Positions 42,401-51,601 of a DNA stretch of 64,000 nt are shown here, piece by piece. The DNA lies in assembly GCA_038087035.1 (NCBI GenBank), contig CP051187.1, positions 5,958,001 through 6,022,000 of the forward strand, written 5' to 3'. Origin of the DNA: Gloeotrichia echinulata CP02 (GTDB lineage: Bacteria; Cyanobacteriota; Cyanobacteriia; Cyanobacteriales; Nostocaceae). A program made the translations under genes and the position numbers. The notes under the pieces were generated by a model that saw nothing but the letters and a program-made list of their open reading frames with translations, was not told the DNA's origin and made no database searches. How positions within the stretch are numbered: position 1 is the stretch's first letter; each line of letters starts with the position of its first letter.

Positions 42401-43963
42401 TTGAAACTTGTGTCAGAACCGTCCATCGCCAAAAAAATTCACAAGATGAAACAGCGGGTACAATGGCAAAACCCGTTAATTCTGGAACGGGGCATTGACC
42501 AGACTCGGCTAATGCTGGATGATGGTCAAGGGGATGATGATGAGTTTTCGTTTTTGGTTATCGGTGATAGTGGTTCAGGAACACATCCCAGACATAATCC
42601 CCAACGACGAGTGGCTGAACTGATGCTACCTCATCGCGATCAATGCCGTTTTATGTTGCATACGGGGGATGTAATTTATTTGGTGGGGTCGAGTGAGTTC
42701 TACCAAAAAAATTTTATTAACCCTTACCGAGAGTTTCTGGTGGGTGGAGAACATCCGCAACAGATCGCTTATGACCAGATGGTTTTCACTCTGCCTATTT
42801 TACCAGTACCGGGAAATCATGATTACTATGACCTGCCGATTTTATTGAGCTTGCTGTCTTTGACAACTTTACCAATTCGGCGGCTATTGCGATCGCGTTT
42901 AGAACTGAATGTTGGTTTACATGGTTCCAGAAGCGGTGACGCCTATGCAAGGGCTTTTCTGGATTATCTCAAGGCGTATCAACAGCCGACAGAACTAGCC
43001 GAGCATATAAATAAATACTACACTGCCAAAACAGACACAGGTATTTGTCTTGCTTATCAGCCTGGACGCTTTACCCGTCTGCCAAATCGCTATTATACCT
43101 TTCGTTATGGTGGTATTGACTTCTTTGCTTTGGATTCTAATACATTTAACGATCCGTCACCACTGCCAACTACACAAGATGGCGTTGCTCAACGTCATCT
43201 ATTAATCAAGCGACGTGCAGATTTAGAACACCAGAAGCAACAAATCCTGGAGACTTCAGCGCAGATTAATCCTGATAACCCCAGTCAAGCTGAGGAATTG
43301 GACGACTTACAGGCTAAATTGTCGCAAATTGAAGAAATTATTGTTGATATCAACAAACAACTCACTTCACAACAAACAACCCAAACTGATACAGAACAAC
43401 TGGAATGGCTCAAGCACAGACTTATAGAATCTTGGAATACCCCTGAAGTGCGGGGAAGGGTAATTTATTTCCATCATCCACCTTATGTCACCGAAGCCAC
43501 AAAATGGCAACAGTCCCAAACCTTAGCAATTCGTAGCCACCTACGCGGTGTGTTGGATGAGGTTGCAGAAGTACTAGGTGGATTGACTCAGGGGCGTCCT
43601 TTAGTTAATTTGGTGTTAAATGGTCACGCACATTGTTTAGAATACCTGCAAACATTGGACACAGGACACGCTGATGCTCATATGCACTGGCTGATTTGTG
43701 GTGGTAGTGGGTTTAGTCTCCGACGCCAGCGGACTGAGGGACCAGATTTGATCGAGAATATTGGGAATGCAGATAAATTAATAGCGCGATCGCAATTCTT
43801 CATCGGTCGCAATGGTCAAGGTTCTCAGAAGCGAAGACCCTATTCATGTTTACGCATTGATGTCAAGGGCGGAAACCAACCCAAATTTATTATCCGCCCT
43901 TTGATTGCCGAATGGTATCAGCGACAGTGGCATAATTATGAACTTGAACCCTTTGTTATTTAA
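42401..43963 (+). CDS. Calcineurin-like metallophosphoesterase
   Basis: A 520-aa protein. The start is TTG 42401 with an AGGAG site upstream; KLVSEPSIAKKIHKM reads as conserved N-terminal sequence, but ATG 42446 is possible. Metal-site motifs occur in order: VIGDSGSG, LHTGDVIYLVG, VPGNHDYYDLP, YFHHPPYVTE and LNGHAHCLEYL. A coiled-coil insertion (residues ~265-330, RADLEHQKQQILETSAQINP) splits the domain. No signal peptide. It likely hydrolyses a phosphoester; substrate unknown. It follows a relic kinase gene, so its original operon context is lost. Confidence 0.85.
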   Translation: MKLVSEPSIAKKIHKMKQRVQWQNPLILERGIDQTRLMLDDGQGDDDEFSFLVIGDSGSGTHPRHNPQRRVAELMLPHRDQCRFMLHTGDVIYLVGSSEFYQKNFINPYREFLVGGEHPQQIAYDQMVFTLPILPVPGNHDYYDLPILLSLLSLTTLPIRRLLRSRLELNVGLHGSRSGDAYARAFLDYLKAYQQPTELAEHINKYYTAKTDTGICLAYQPGRFTRLPNRYYTFRYGGIDFFALDSNTFNDPSPLPTTQDGVAQRHLLIKRRADLEHQKQQILETSAQINPDNPSQAEELDDLQAKLSQIEEIIVDINKQLTSQQTTQTDTEQLEWLKHRLIESWNTPEVRGRVIYFHHPPYVTEATKWQQSQTLAIRSHLRGVLDEVAEVLGGLTQGRPLVNLVLNGHAHCLEYLQTLDTGHADAHMHWLICGGSGFSLRRQRTEGPDLIENIGNADKLIARSQFFIGRNGQGSQKRRPYSCLRIDVKGGNQPKFIIRPLIAEWYQRQWHNYELEPFVI

Positions 43964-43977
43964 CAAATTTTAGGCGT

Positions 43978-44105
43978 TTACAGCAGTTTTCAGGACATAA
44001 CCACACCGTAGGGGCGCAAGGCCTTGCGCCCCTACCTTGCGCCCCTACCGTTTCTGTGTTCATTAGATATAAAAATGTGGTTCATTTACCTGAAAATCGC
44101 TGTAA
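43978..44105. repeat. Palindromic element E4
   Basis: The ends TTACAGCAGTTTTCAGG (43978) and CCTGAAAATCGCTGTAA (44105) flank the GGGGCGCAAGGCCTTGCGCC core. An extra CTTGCGCCCCTACC duplicate follows the core, making this copy longer than the 95-bp form. Confidence 0.88.
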
Positions 44106-44502
44106 GAGGCTTGCAGCACCTTCTTAGATGTCAAATGGGTTCTATATGACGATTCTGGAAGGCGATTCCTGAACTTTTCGAGTTAGAGGTCTTTTTTCAG
44201 GGAGCAACGCGATTTGGTAAGGTGCTAAAACCAGCGAGCTATATGGGTTTCAGCCTACAAGACAGGCAAAATAATACACCTGGTAAATAAATATTACAGA
44301 GCGGGTTTTATTGACAGTACTTACGCAAACTGAGTCAAACGTAGTGCAGCGTAGACGCGGAGCGGCTTCCCGGTAGTAATTAATGCCTACGGGACGCTAA
44401 CGCAAACACTTCGTACCCTACGGGAAGGCAAATATAGTTAGGAGTTAGGAGTTAGGGGTCCAGAGTAAATTAATCCAATCCCCAATCCCCAATCCCTATT
44501 TC
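44106..44502. repeat. Gene-free stretch with dispersed short repeats
   Basis: Contains a family-B MITE-like end (GTACTTACGCAAACTGAG, 44318) and dispersed repeats of the type GACGCGGAGCGGCTTCCCGG and GCCTACGGGACGCTAACGCA (44350-44405). TAGGAGTTAGGAGTTAGG-like heptamers occur at 44437-44456. No gene. Confidence 0.6.
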
Positions 44503-45411
44503 TCACTCATTTTCACCTGCTATTTGGTCAGCGCGTTCCAGTTCCCAGAGAATTTGATTACCTTCACGTCGTACCCGTGAAACTATCCAGTTTCGCCAGC
44601 GCCATTCGTCTCCGCGACTGGTGACGGCGCTGGCGTGAACGTCCATGAGGTCTGCTAGTTCGGAACTGGTGATTAAGTAGCCTTTTTCGGCGATTTCGTC
44701 GGCAATATGTAGTGTTTCGATTAAGTTGCGGAGTTGCGCTACCCTCATCTCAGCTGGTTTATCTTCGATTGTAGCGGGTGTAGGCGGGATATTTGGCTCC
44801 GTCATGGTAATTTCTGTTGCAACTGTACTGATTTCTTGTTTGCTTCTGTTAATTATTGTCGAGGTTGTGTCAATATCAGATACTTTTGCTACATTTGTTT
44901 GACTTATGGATGGTAAAGATTGATCACAATTGCTGGAAGATAATTGTTTGAGATATGGTATACTACCAGCCGCAAAGGCACGAGCGATCGCATCACAGCG
45001 TTCGTTGCCTATGTTACCAGAATGTCCCCGCACATGTTGCCAATTGACCAGGCGGCTATTAAGTTCATCTAGGGTTTCCAACAATTCTTGATTCTGGACT
45101 GGGTTCCCATCGGCTTTTTTCCAGCCTTTCTTTTTCCAGCCTTTGACCCATTTGGTGGCGCAGTTAATTACATATTCGCTATCGGTGTTGAGGGTGATGG
45201 GTTCTGTTTGTTTTGATTCTTTCAGGAATTGCAGGGCGGCGATCGCTGCTTGCATTTCCATTTTATTATTGGTGGTGTGGCTGGCTCCATCCCCCATTTC
45301 ATGAATTGTGCCATCATTGAAGTAGACGACTACTCCCCAACCCCCAGGGCCAGGGTTGCCGGTGCAAGCGCCATCGGTGTATATACTTTGAATTGTGCGT
45401 TGGGTGGGCAT
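44503..45411 (-). CDS. rnhA: Ribonuclease HI with C-terminal extension
   Basis: A 302-aa protein. The RNase H domain (residues ~6-145) has the catalytic acids in IYTDGACTGNPGPGGWG, NNKMEMQAAIAAL, LNTDSEYVINC and GNERCDAIARAFA. The basic protrusion KGWKKKGWKKADG is present. A ~150-aa C-terminal extension contains a low-complexity linker and a helical domain (LRNLIETLHIADEIAEKGYL, ITSSELADLMDVHASAVTSR), which looks like a winged-helix/DNA-binding module seen in cyanobacterial RNases H. It should cleave RNA in RNA-DNA hybrids. Confidence 0.93.
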   Translation of the reverse strand: MPTQRTIQSIYTDGACTGNPGPGGWGVVVYFNDGTIHEMGDGASHTTNNKMEMQAAIAALQFLKESKQTEPITLNTDSEYVINCATKWVKGWKKKGWKKADGNPVQNQELLETLDELNSRLVNWQHVRGHSGNIGNERCDAIARAFAAGSIPYLKQLSSSNCDQSLPSISQTNVAKVSDIDTTSTIINRSKQEISTVATEITMTEPNIPPTPATIEDKPAEMRVAQLRNLIETLHIADEIAEKGYLITSSELADLMDVHASAVTSRGDEWRWRNWIVSRVRREGNQILWELERADQIAGENE

Positions 45412-45892
45412 GGTTTAAAATTATTGAACCGCTTCAGACGCAGAGGTCGCAGAGAAAATAGTTATTAGGGACGAATTTTAGCAAATAATCTGCACCTTAT
45501 TATACCTGCGTTACCAATGAATTCAAGGGTGCGTTAGCCTATGGTATAACACACCCTAGGTCTAGAATACAGGGCATTCCTGATTCAAGATATTCAAATA
45601 TTGAACCATACTGGCTTTCTTCGTCATTTGTCATTGGTCATTGGTCATTGGTAAACATTTGGGGCATATTTAAGTTTCGTAATATAGTTTTGTTTTTTCG
45701 CGCCGACTTACTTAGTTTGGCATCTTTTATTTATATGTATTTTATTATACTACAATTTTTGTATTAATACCTAAGTAAAAATAAAGTGTCAAGTATAATA
45801 TAAACTAGCTATTAACTGAAAAATGCCTTATAATTCTAGTTGTAAAACAAAACGTCTGAGAATTTTTACCTAGATTTGTAGGGCTGATTTTA
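45412..45892. other. Intergenic, repeats and upstream region of a methyltransferase gene
   Basis: An inverted GGGTGCGTTAGCC / ..AACACACCCTAG pair lies at 45530-45557, and TCATTTG/TCATTGG heptamers at 45624-45650. The rest is strongly AT-rich, as expected for a promoter of the gene at 45893. No gene. Confidence 0.5.
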
Positions 45893-46786
45893 ATGACAAA
45901 AATTACCTCAGTTTCAATATTGACTAAATATCTTGCCAAGGATGCCGTAATTAATTGGGAAGCAGGAAGCATTCCTATGTCCCAGATTCCTGATGCTAGT
46001 CCAGCAATCAAAGCTAATCTGAATTTCTACGATAACCCTCAATTGACAAAAGCCTATTTCGATCACTTACACCGGGACAATATTTTCAAAGAATGCTGGC
46101 AGGCCGCGACGGGTAGTTGGGATGATAAGATAGTTGTGGATATTGGCTGCGGTCCTGGCAATCTGTATGCAACGCTGGGTGGTTCACCACGACTATTGAT
46201 TGGTGTGGATATCTCGCCCACCTGTCTAAAAATGGCGCAAAATATAGGCTACACACCTATCTTGGCAGACGCCCACAATTTACCATTTATCGAAGGATTT
46301 GCAGATATTGTCGTCATGAATGCTGCATTACACCATTGCGAAAATATGGCCATGGTTTTAGCAGAAGCTGCGCGTCTAGTTCGTCCTGGTGGGTTGCTGG
46401 TTACTGACCATGATCCGCAGCATACCGCCTGGAACTGGAAAGGTCTAGGAATGCTTTTGTATAAAATCCGGGCACCATTATATAGATTAATGTATTGTGG
46501 CAAATATATGTCGCAAGCAGAACATGGTGCGATGATCAAGAGTGAAATTCACCACAAACCGGGTGATGGTGTAGTCCGAGAACTGTACCACCAAACTTTG
46601 GAGCCTCTTGGCTTTACAGTAAAAGTATATCCACATAATCATAGTGTAGGGGCAGAGGTGTTGCAAGGCAATTATGGCCGCGCTGAGTTCAAATATCGCC
46701 TCGGTCAATGGTTGTCTGGCCTCAATCCTAACTCACCTGCTGGCGGATTATCATTAATGTGTATTGCCAGACGTGGCGTTAAATAA
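45893..46786 (+). CDS. Class I SAM-dependent methyltransferase
   Basis: A 297-aa protein. Motif I is IVVDIGCGPGNLYATLGG, then LLIGVDIS (motif II acid), ADAHNLPF (motif post-II), and MNAALHHCENMAMVLAEAAR LVRPGG. The ~85 residues in front (ITSVSILTKYLAKDAVINWE) and the C-terminal part are not family-specific. It could modify a small molecule or quinone; no context supports a choice. The opposite-strand sfsA gene ends about 130 bp downstream. Confidence 0.85.
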   Translation: MTKITSVSILTKYLAKDAVINWEAGSIPMSQIPDASPAIKANLNFYDNPQLTKAYFDHLHRDNIFKECWQAATGSWDDKIVVDIGCGPGNLYATLGGSPRLLIGVDISPTCLKMAQNIGYTPILADAHNLPFIEGFADIVVMNAALHHCENMAMVLAEAARLVRPGGLLVTDHDPQHTAWNWKGLGMLLYKIRAPLYRLMYCGKYMSQAEHGAMIKSEIHHKPGDGVVRELYHQTLEPLGFTVKVYPHNHSVGAEVLQGNYGRAEFKYRLGQWLSGLNPNSPAGGLSLMCIARRGVK

Positions 46787-46876
46787 TGCGTTCTCCTTGT
46801 TCATCACTTGTATCATGTCCGCTTAATTACTTACTAAACCTGAAGAACCCCAACCCGCCAAAGCTGTGCTTTTTCT

Positions 46877-46900
46877 CCCCTAAGCGCTTGCGCTTAGGGG
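46877..46900. terminator. Hairpin between convergent genes, likely bidirectional terminator
   Basis: A perfect palindrome, CCCCTAAGCGCTTGCGCTTAGGGG (12-bp arms, no real loop; centre CTTG). It lies between the ends of the methyltransferase and the sfsA gene. Poly-T is weak, so termination is likely but unproven. Confidence 0.55.
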
Positions 46901-46919
46901 TTGGGGGTGGGGTGTTTTA

Positions 46920-47669
46920 TTATGGGTAATTGACCGGACATGATATTATTGGTATACGCAGTTTTGCCAAACCCAAATAACGGATACCTTCTGGAGAAAT
47001 TTCAAATCGGCAGGGTAATACTTCTAAACCGAGGGATATAGCCTCTCTTAATAATTTACCATATATAGGGTCTGCACTATCACCAGAGGTAAACTCTTTA
47101 CAATCACCACGATTGATAAAATAAAGCATGACTGCACGACTTTGAGGTAAAAGCGCCATTAGTTCCCGCAAGTGCTTTTGTCCCCTTGTTGTCTCTGTGT
47201 CAGGAAACAAGGCTAGAGTTCCTGCAGACCAAGTTGTGTTTTTTACTTCTAAATAAATCGGGCGTTCCTCTCCTGTCAAGAAAAAATCCACCCGACTTTT
47301 TTTATCTTGTCCATAAACCACCTCGCCTTTGATGTGGGTATAGTTCCCCAATTCAGCGAAAAGATGTTTCTCTAAAGCTAGCTTAATTACCCGATTGGGC
47401 AAAGCAGTATTCACCCCTACCCAAGTCGGTTGATGATCATCCACCTGAATCAATTCTAAAGTGTAGGCGAGTTTGCGCTGAGGATTATCACTCAAAGAAA
47501 CCTGTACCGCACTACCAGGAGTTGATACTCCCGTCATTGGTCCTGTATTGGGACAGTGTGCTGTGACTATCTCCCCAGTCGCCAGTTCAACATCGGCAAA
47601 AAACCGCTTGTAGCGTTTGTGTAGAATACCAGGATAAAGCTGTGGGTAGCGGTAAAGCCAATCAATCAT
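46920..47669 (-). CDS. sfsA: SfsA family DNA/RNA nuclease
   Basis: 249 aa from ATG 47669; a longer frame reaches into element E5 and is discarded. Conserved text: IVTAHCPNTGPMTGVSTPGS, KSRVDFFLTGEERPIYLEVK (the catalytic acids R-x-D..E-x-K), FPDTETTRGQKHLRELMAL and CKEFTSGDSADPIYGKLLRE. Family members include the sugar fermentation stimulation protein of E. coli; the fold is of the PD-(D/E)XK type. Normal length. Confidence 0.94.
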   Translation of the reverse strand: MIDWLYRYPQLYPGILHKRYKRFFADVELATGEIVTAHCPNTGPMTGVSTPGSAVQVSLSDNPQRKLAYTLELIQVDDHQPTWVGVNTALPNRVIKLALEKHLFAELGNYTHIKGEVVYGQDKKSRVDFFLTGEERPIYLEVKNTTWSAGTLALFPDTETTRGQKHLRELMALLPQSRAVMLYFINRGDCKEFTSGDSADPIYGKLLREAISLGLEVLPCRFEISPEGIRYLGLAKLRIPIISCPVNYP

Positions 47670-47700
47670 TTGTGTCTGTTGTCTGTTGTTAGTTATTAAG

Positions 47701-47795
47701 TTACAGCAATTTTCAGGTAAATAGACCACGCTTTTGGGGCGCAAGGCCTTGCGCCCCTACGAAGATCTGTGGTTATTGCGTGAAAATTGCTGTAA
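47701..47795. repeat. Palindromic element E5
   Basis: A full 95-bp copy: TTACAGCAATTTTCAGGTAA, the GGGGCGCAAGGCCTTGCGCC core, and TTGCGTGAAAATTGCTGTAA. It lies in front of sfsA. Confidence 0.92.
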
Positions 47796-47953
47796 CTTAT
47801 TACACCAATTTTCACTCATGCCTTATCCTAACCGCCTTGGCGATTGCTATACTTTCAACCCTCAAATTTTTAGCCTTGTATATCATAAACTGACAATTTT
47901 TGTACTTATTTTTACAACAACTTAATAATAATTAGCCTATAGTGGGTGTTATA

Positions 47954-47999
47954 AACCTCCCATCAGAAAAAATTCGGGAGGGTTGCAACATGCAAGGAG
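47954..47999 (+). promoter_or_regulatory. Leader hairpin and strong ribosome site before the 2OG-Fe dioxygenase
   Basis: AACCTCCC (47954) can pair with GGGAGGGTT (47976-47984) around an AT-rich loop. A strong AAGGAGG site follows at 47994-48000, close to ATG 48009. A weak fold that could also pair with the purine-rich ribosome site is conceivable. Confidence 0.5.
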
Positions 48000-48008
48000 G
48001 TCAATCCT

Positions 48009-48677
48009 ATGCAACAAATTCGCTTAACAACGGAATTGGAATATGCCTTTCTATTTACGCTGAGAAAGGTAAATTCAATTAATACAGAAGAGTTTAAGCC
48101 ATTTTTTAACGATTTACCTCTTGATCCTTACATCAAAGGTAAGTATCGATTGAGAAGATTATCTCGTTTCACCGTTTCTGGGGATAAGATAATTAAACTA
48201 CCTCATGGCTATCTGTTCCAAAGTAAAGAATATAATCCCTTAGTTGGTGATGTCAAAAGAGAGTTTGCAGAATTAGATGATGCACTGATAGAACTAGATA
48301 TCTTTCAAAAAATGATTTTGGCATTTAGTGATTCCTGTAAACTGCACCCAGAAGCGGAAATAGGAGTGCATCAGATTAGAATTAGCTGTTCGCCAGATAA
48401 TTTCAGTAATCCAGCACCGGAAGGTATTCATCAAGATGGTACTGATTTTATCGGGATATTCTCTGTGGCTAGAGAAAATATTCAAGGCGGCGAAACACAA
48501 TTGTTCACGGCTAAAAAAGAAAAGCCGATTTTTAAGAAAGTTTTGCATCCGGGAGAGCTTTTATTGGTCAACGATCATGAGTTTTTCCACTTTGCTAATC
48601 CCATTAAACCGCTGACTGATGCTCAGGGAATCAGGGATGTTTTTGTGCTGACTTCTCCTAGCTTGCTGGTTGAGTAA
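48009..48677 (+). CDS. 2OG-Fe dioxygenase family protein
   Basis: A 222-aa protein. GIHQDGTDFIGIFSVARENI carries the HxD iron ligands, and ELLLVNDHEFFHFANPI the distal histidine; ETQLFTAKKEKPIFK fits between them. IRDVFVLTSPSLLVE ends the domain. This resembles the 2OG-Fe dioxygenase family (PF10014) that includes amino-acid hydroxylases such as isoleucine dioxygenase. The substrate, probably an amino acid or small metabolite, is not known. The gene stands alone. Confidence 0.82.
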   Translation: MQQIRLTTELEYAFLFTLRKVNSINTEEFKPFFNDLPLDPYIKGKYRLRRLSRFTVSGDKIIKLPHGYLFQSKEYNPLVGDVKREFAELDDALIELDIFQKMILAFSDSCKLHPEAEIGVHQIRISCSPDNFSNPAPEGIHQDGTDFIGIFSVARENIQGGETQLFTAKKEKPIFKKVLHPGELLLVNDHEFFHFANPIKPLTDAQGIRDVFVLTSPSLLVE

Positions 48678-48694
48678 GTAGATCGGCGCAAATA

Positions 48695-48800
48695 AACCTG
48701 GTTATTTGTCATTTGTCATTGGTCATTTGTCATTTGTCATTGGTCATTTGTCATTTGTCATTTGTCATTTGTCATTGGTCATTTGTCATTGGTCATTGGT
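48695..48800. repeat. Heptamer repeats (TCATTTG / TCATTGG)
   Basis: About fourteen 7-mers alternating TCATTTG and TCATTGG follow the dioxygenase gene. Same units as at 8361-8440 and 55140-55185. Confidence 0.92.
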
Positions 48801-48837
48801 TAGGGTTTGGGGGGAATAGAGTCAATCTAATCAAATA

Positions 48838-48984
48838 GGACTTACGCAAGTGTCACAAAAGAATGTCAACTGGCACATATATTTCAATTAAAACTTAATG
48901 CTTGTAAGCTTTGATTTATCAGCATTAGAGCCAAATTAGTTATATGTGACAGTTTTTAGATAAATGTGCCATTTGCGTAAGTAC
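48838..48984. mobile_element. MITE family B, 147 bp
   Basis: The ends are AGGACTTACGCA (48838) and TGCGTAAGTACT (48984), inverted. The interior TAATGCTTGTAAGCTTTGAT and the following TTATCAGCATTAGAGC match the fragment at 27690-27735 in reverse. Confidence 0.82.
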
Positions 48985-48993
48985 TGTCAAAAT

Positions 48994-49062
48994 AAAACCA
49001 CAGATAAACACCGATTAATACAGATAATTAATCGGTGTTTATTTGTGTGCATCTGTGGTTTT
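48994..49062. repeat. Long near-perfect hairpin
   Basis: AAAACCACAGATAAACACCG / ATTAA at the left matches TTAATCGGTGTTTATTTGTG..ATCTGTGGTTTT at the right with a few bulged bases and a short TACAGATAA loop. Nothing coding. Confidence 0.85.
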
Positions 49063-49120
49063 AATCCCACATTCCGCACAGGGTAAGCGCATCTCTAGTA
49101 GGATTGACAAAAAGTAATGA

Positions 49121-49329
49121 CTCATTACTCATTACTCATTACTCATTACTCATTACTCATTACTCATTACTCATTACTCATTACTCATTACTCATTACTC
49201 ATTACTCATTACTCATTACTCATTACTCATTACTCATTACTCATTACTCATTACTCATTACTCATTACTCATTACTCATTACTCATTACTCATTACTCAT
49301 TACTCATTACTCATTACTCATTACTCATT
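49121..49329. repeat. Heptamer tandem repeat (TCATTAC), about 30 copies
   Basis: Thirty nearly uninterrupted CTCATTA units over 209 bp; the opposite orientation to the array at 7224 relative to this strand. Stop-free frames here are artefacts. It lies 114 bp upstream of the TPR gene. Confidence 0.96.
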
Positions 49330-49442
49330 GAATTGGAATTAATACCTAATATGATTACTACTTATATTATGATTGGGTACTTTTTGTCTGGGTGCGTTAG
49401 GCTAAAACCGTAACGCACCTTATTAAAGATTTACCAAAGGCT

Positions 49443-50708
49443 ATGAATGACGAATTCTACAATCGGGGATTGGAAAAGGCGAAGCAAAAGGACTATGCTG
49501 GGGCTATTGAGGAATTTAGCCGTGCTTTGGTCTTGATACCTGACTTTGCCCCAGCTTATTTTCAACGGGGTTTGGCGTATTATGATTCAGGAGCAATTCT
49601 GCAAGCTGTGTCAGATTTCACCGAAGTCCTGAAGCTGAATCCCGAAAGTGTAGAGGCTTATTATTCTCGCGCATTGGCTAGGGTGGGGCTGAAAAATCTT
49701 CCGGGTGCGTTGGAGGATGTGGAACGCGCTATTCGTCTGAATCGCAATTATGCTGCTGCTTATAGTTTGCGGGGAATGGTGCGGCGTAAACAGGGGTATA
49801 TTCAAGATGCGATCGCCAATTTTAAACAAGCAGCAGAATTATATTTACAGCAAAAAGATAAAGAAAATTGTCGCCTATGTCTTGAAAGGATGAAACAGCT
49901 ACAACCAGTAGTTAAACCAGCTGTTCAGCCTCCAACTTCTATAAGTGTACCGATCCAATCAGAAAAAGAATATTTCCGACAATTATTAGACAAGGCCGAA
50001 AAGGGAGACACCCGTGAGGCTATGGAAGATTTAAACTGGGTGTTGCAAACCGATCCGCAAGATGCACAAGCTTATTGCTGTCGTGGGGTGGTGCGTTGCA
50101 AAATGGGGAATTATCGGGAAGCGATCGCCGATTTTAACCAAGCACTGGGATTGAATTTTCAAGATGCGATTGTCTATCGTAATCGAGGTAAAGCACGTTC
50201 TGTTTTGGGTGATTATACTGGCGCGATCGCCGATTTTAACCAAGCTATCCAAATTCAACCCCAGGATGCCTTAGTCTATATTGCCAGAGGAAATGCCTAT
50301 CGCGCAGCTGGTAATTATCTCGGTGCAATTCAAGATTACACCCAAGCCCTACAAATTGATTCCGCGAATCCCCAAGCTTATTTCAATCGTGGTATTGCCT
50401 ATACTTGTTTAGAAGAAATGCAACAAGCAGTAGCAGATTATCAGCAAGCCGCTAGTATCTTTTGTGAACAAGAAGACTGGGATAATTACCAGGAAGTTTT
50501 AGATAACCTCCAGAAAATACATACATCTACGCCAGAAACCAAAAATCAAAAGTATAAGTTACTACGCCAAAAGCTTTTGCGTCTAGTTGGCGGACATTGG
50601 GAAATCGCCGAACGAATGATACAGCAGCAGGAGGATTACTATCCTGGGATGTCACAGGAGTGGTATGTGCAAAAAGTAATTGAGGAATGGGAACGCGATC
50701 GGGAATAG
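49443..50708 (+). CDS. TPR-repeat protein
   Basis: A 421-aa protein made of two TPR blocks. Residues ~1-140 contain three units (NRGLEKAKQKDYAGAIEEFS, PDFAPAYFQRGLAYYDSGAI, PESVEAYYSRALARVGLKNL). Residues ~185-350 contain five more (AYCCRGVVRCKMGNYREAIA, AIVYRNRGKARSVLGDYTGA, LVYIARGNAYRAAGNYLGAI). Between them is a short linker, and the C-terminus (WEIAERMIQQQEDYYPGMSQ ..VIEEWERDRE) is an extra helical domain. It is probably a protein-interaction scaffold with unknown partner. No signal peptide. Confidence 0.85.
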   Translation: MNDEFYNRGLEKAKQKDYAGAIEEFSRALVLIPDFAPAYFQRGLAYYDSGAILQAVSDFTEVLKLNPESVEAYYSRALARVGLKNLPGALEDVERAIRLNRNYAAAYSLRGMVRRKQGYIQDAIANFKQAAELYLQQKDKENCRLCLERMKQLQPVVKPAVQPPTSISVPIQSEKEYFRQLLDKAEKGDTREAMEDLNWVLQTDPQDAQAYCCRGVVRCKMGNYREAIADFNQALGLNFQDAIVYRNRGKARSVLGDYTGAIADFNQAIQIQPQDALVYIARGNAYRAAGNYLGAIQDYTQALQIDSANPQAYFNRGIAYTCLEEMQQAVADYQQAASIFCEQEDWDNYQEVLDNLQKIHTSTPETKNQKYKLLRQKLLRLVGGHWEIAERMIQQQEDYYPGMSQEWYVQKVIEEWERDRE

Positions 50709-50998
50709 GGATTGGGGATTGCACTTCGGCTCCGCTCAGTTACCAGGGGTTGGGGAATAGAGAAAAGCAGAACAAAGCCTGACGAAAAGGTAATGACAAA
50801 TTATGAATTATGAATTATGGATTACAAATAATGATAATTGTATTTAAAATCACTCACAATGAGTAATTTCCTAAACTAATATTGGATGGTTAATTGTCAA
50901 GAATATATCTTTATTTTTAGGTATTTTTGCTCAAAAAATTCTCTGATCTGCTGGTAAATATATCTCGCAATTAACGTGATAAAACCTACAGGAGAATG
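50709..50998. promoter_or_regulatory. Intergenic, upstream of the truncated ATPase gene
   Basis: AT-rich; ATTATGAATTATGGATT direct duplicates at 50802-50823. A GGAGA ribosome site at 50991 serves ATG 51002. No gene. Confidence 0.45.
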
Positions 50999-51001
50999 AA
51001 T

Positions 51002-51601
51002 ATGGCTGTAGATTTGCGTAAATTTTTTCAAGCTACGAATCCCAGTAAAACTCTGGTGGTAGAAAATATTGAAGACCAGAAGTATTATATTGATTTTTCT
51101 TCGGTACGCGGCGGTAAGATTATTGAGGAACTGAAAGATAATATTGCCTATTTCTCTCCTGATGAACCAACTTGTGTTTTATTTACTGGACATATTGGGT
51201 GTGGAAAATCTACAGAATTGCTGCGATTAAAAGCAGAATTAGAAGTAGCTGGTTTCCATGTAGTTTATTTTGAATCGAGTCAAGATTTAGAAATGGCTGA
51301 TGTGGATATTGGTGATTTTCTGTTGGCGATGGCTACGCCCGCCTTCGGCATCGCTCGTCGTGTCAGTCAAAGTTTGGATAAAATTAACATTGCTGAACCA
51401 ACGATTTTAAAGGAATTGTTGCAAGGTGCATTGAAGATGTTGAACGCTGATGTTACAGGTGTTAAACTCAAGCTGCCGATGGTTGGTGATGTTGGTGTGT
51501 CTCATGAAGGCGAAAAGTTTTCTTTAGCCTTTGGTATTGGCGAAATCACAACGAAGACGAAAAGTGATGCGAGATTGGCTCTTCCGTACTTAGCGTGCTG
51601 A
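51002..51601 (+). pseudogene. P-loop ATPase truncated by MITE
   Basis: ATG 51002 is used because the GGAGA site is only two bases from the first ATG at 50996. The protein reads MAVDLRKFFQATNPSKTLVV, YYIDFSSVRGGKIIEELKDN, Walker A GHIGCGKSTELLRLKAELEV, and FHVVYFESSQDLEMADVDIG. It then breaks off after SDARL and ends ALPYLAC-stop inside the MITE. In the middle an in-frame LAMATPAFGIARR is encoded by a dispersed palindromic repeat (51328-51360). The remaining C-terminal part (sensor and effector regions) is missing, so probably nonfunctional. Resembles AAA/STAND-type NTPases with a "FxGHIGCGKST" loop. Confidence 0.82.

Noticed and set aside
47701..47744. N-terminal extension of SfsA to 47744
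   Set aside because: The extra 25 codons lie inside palindromic element E5; conserved sequence starts at MIDWLYRYP.
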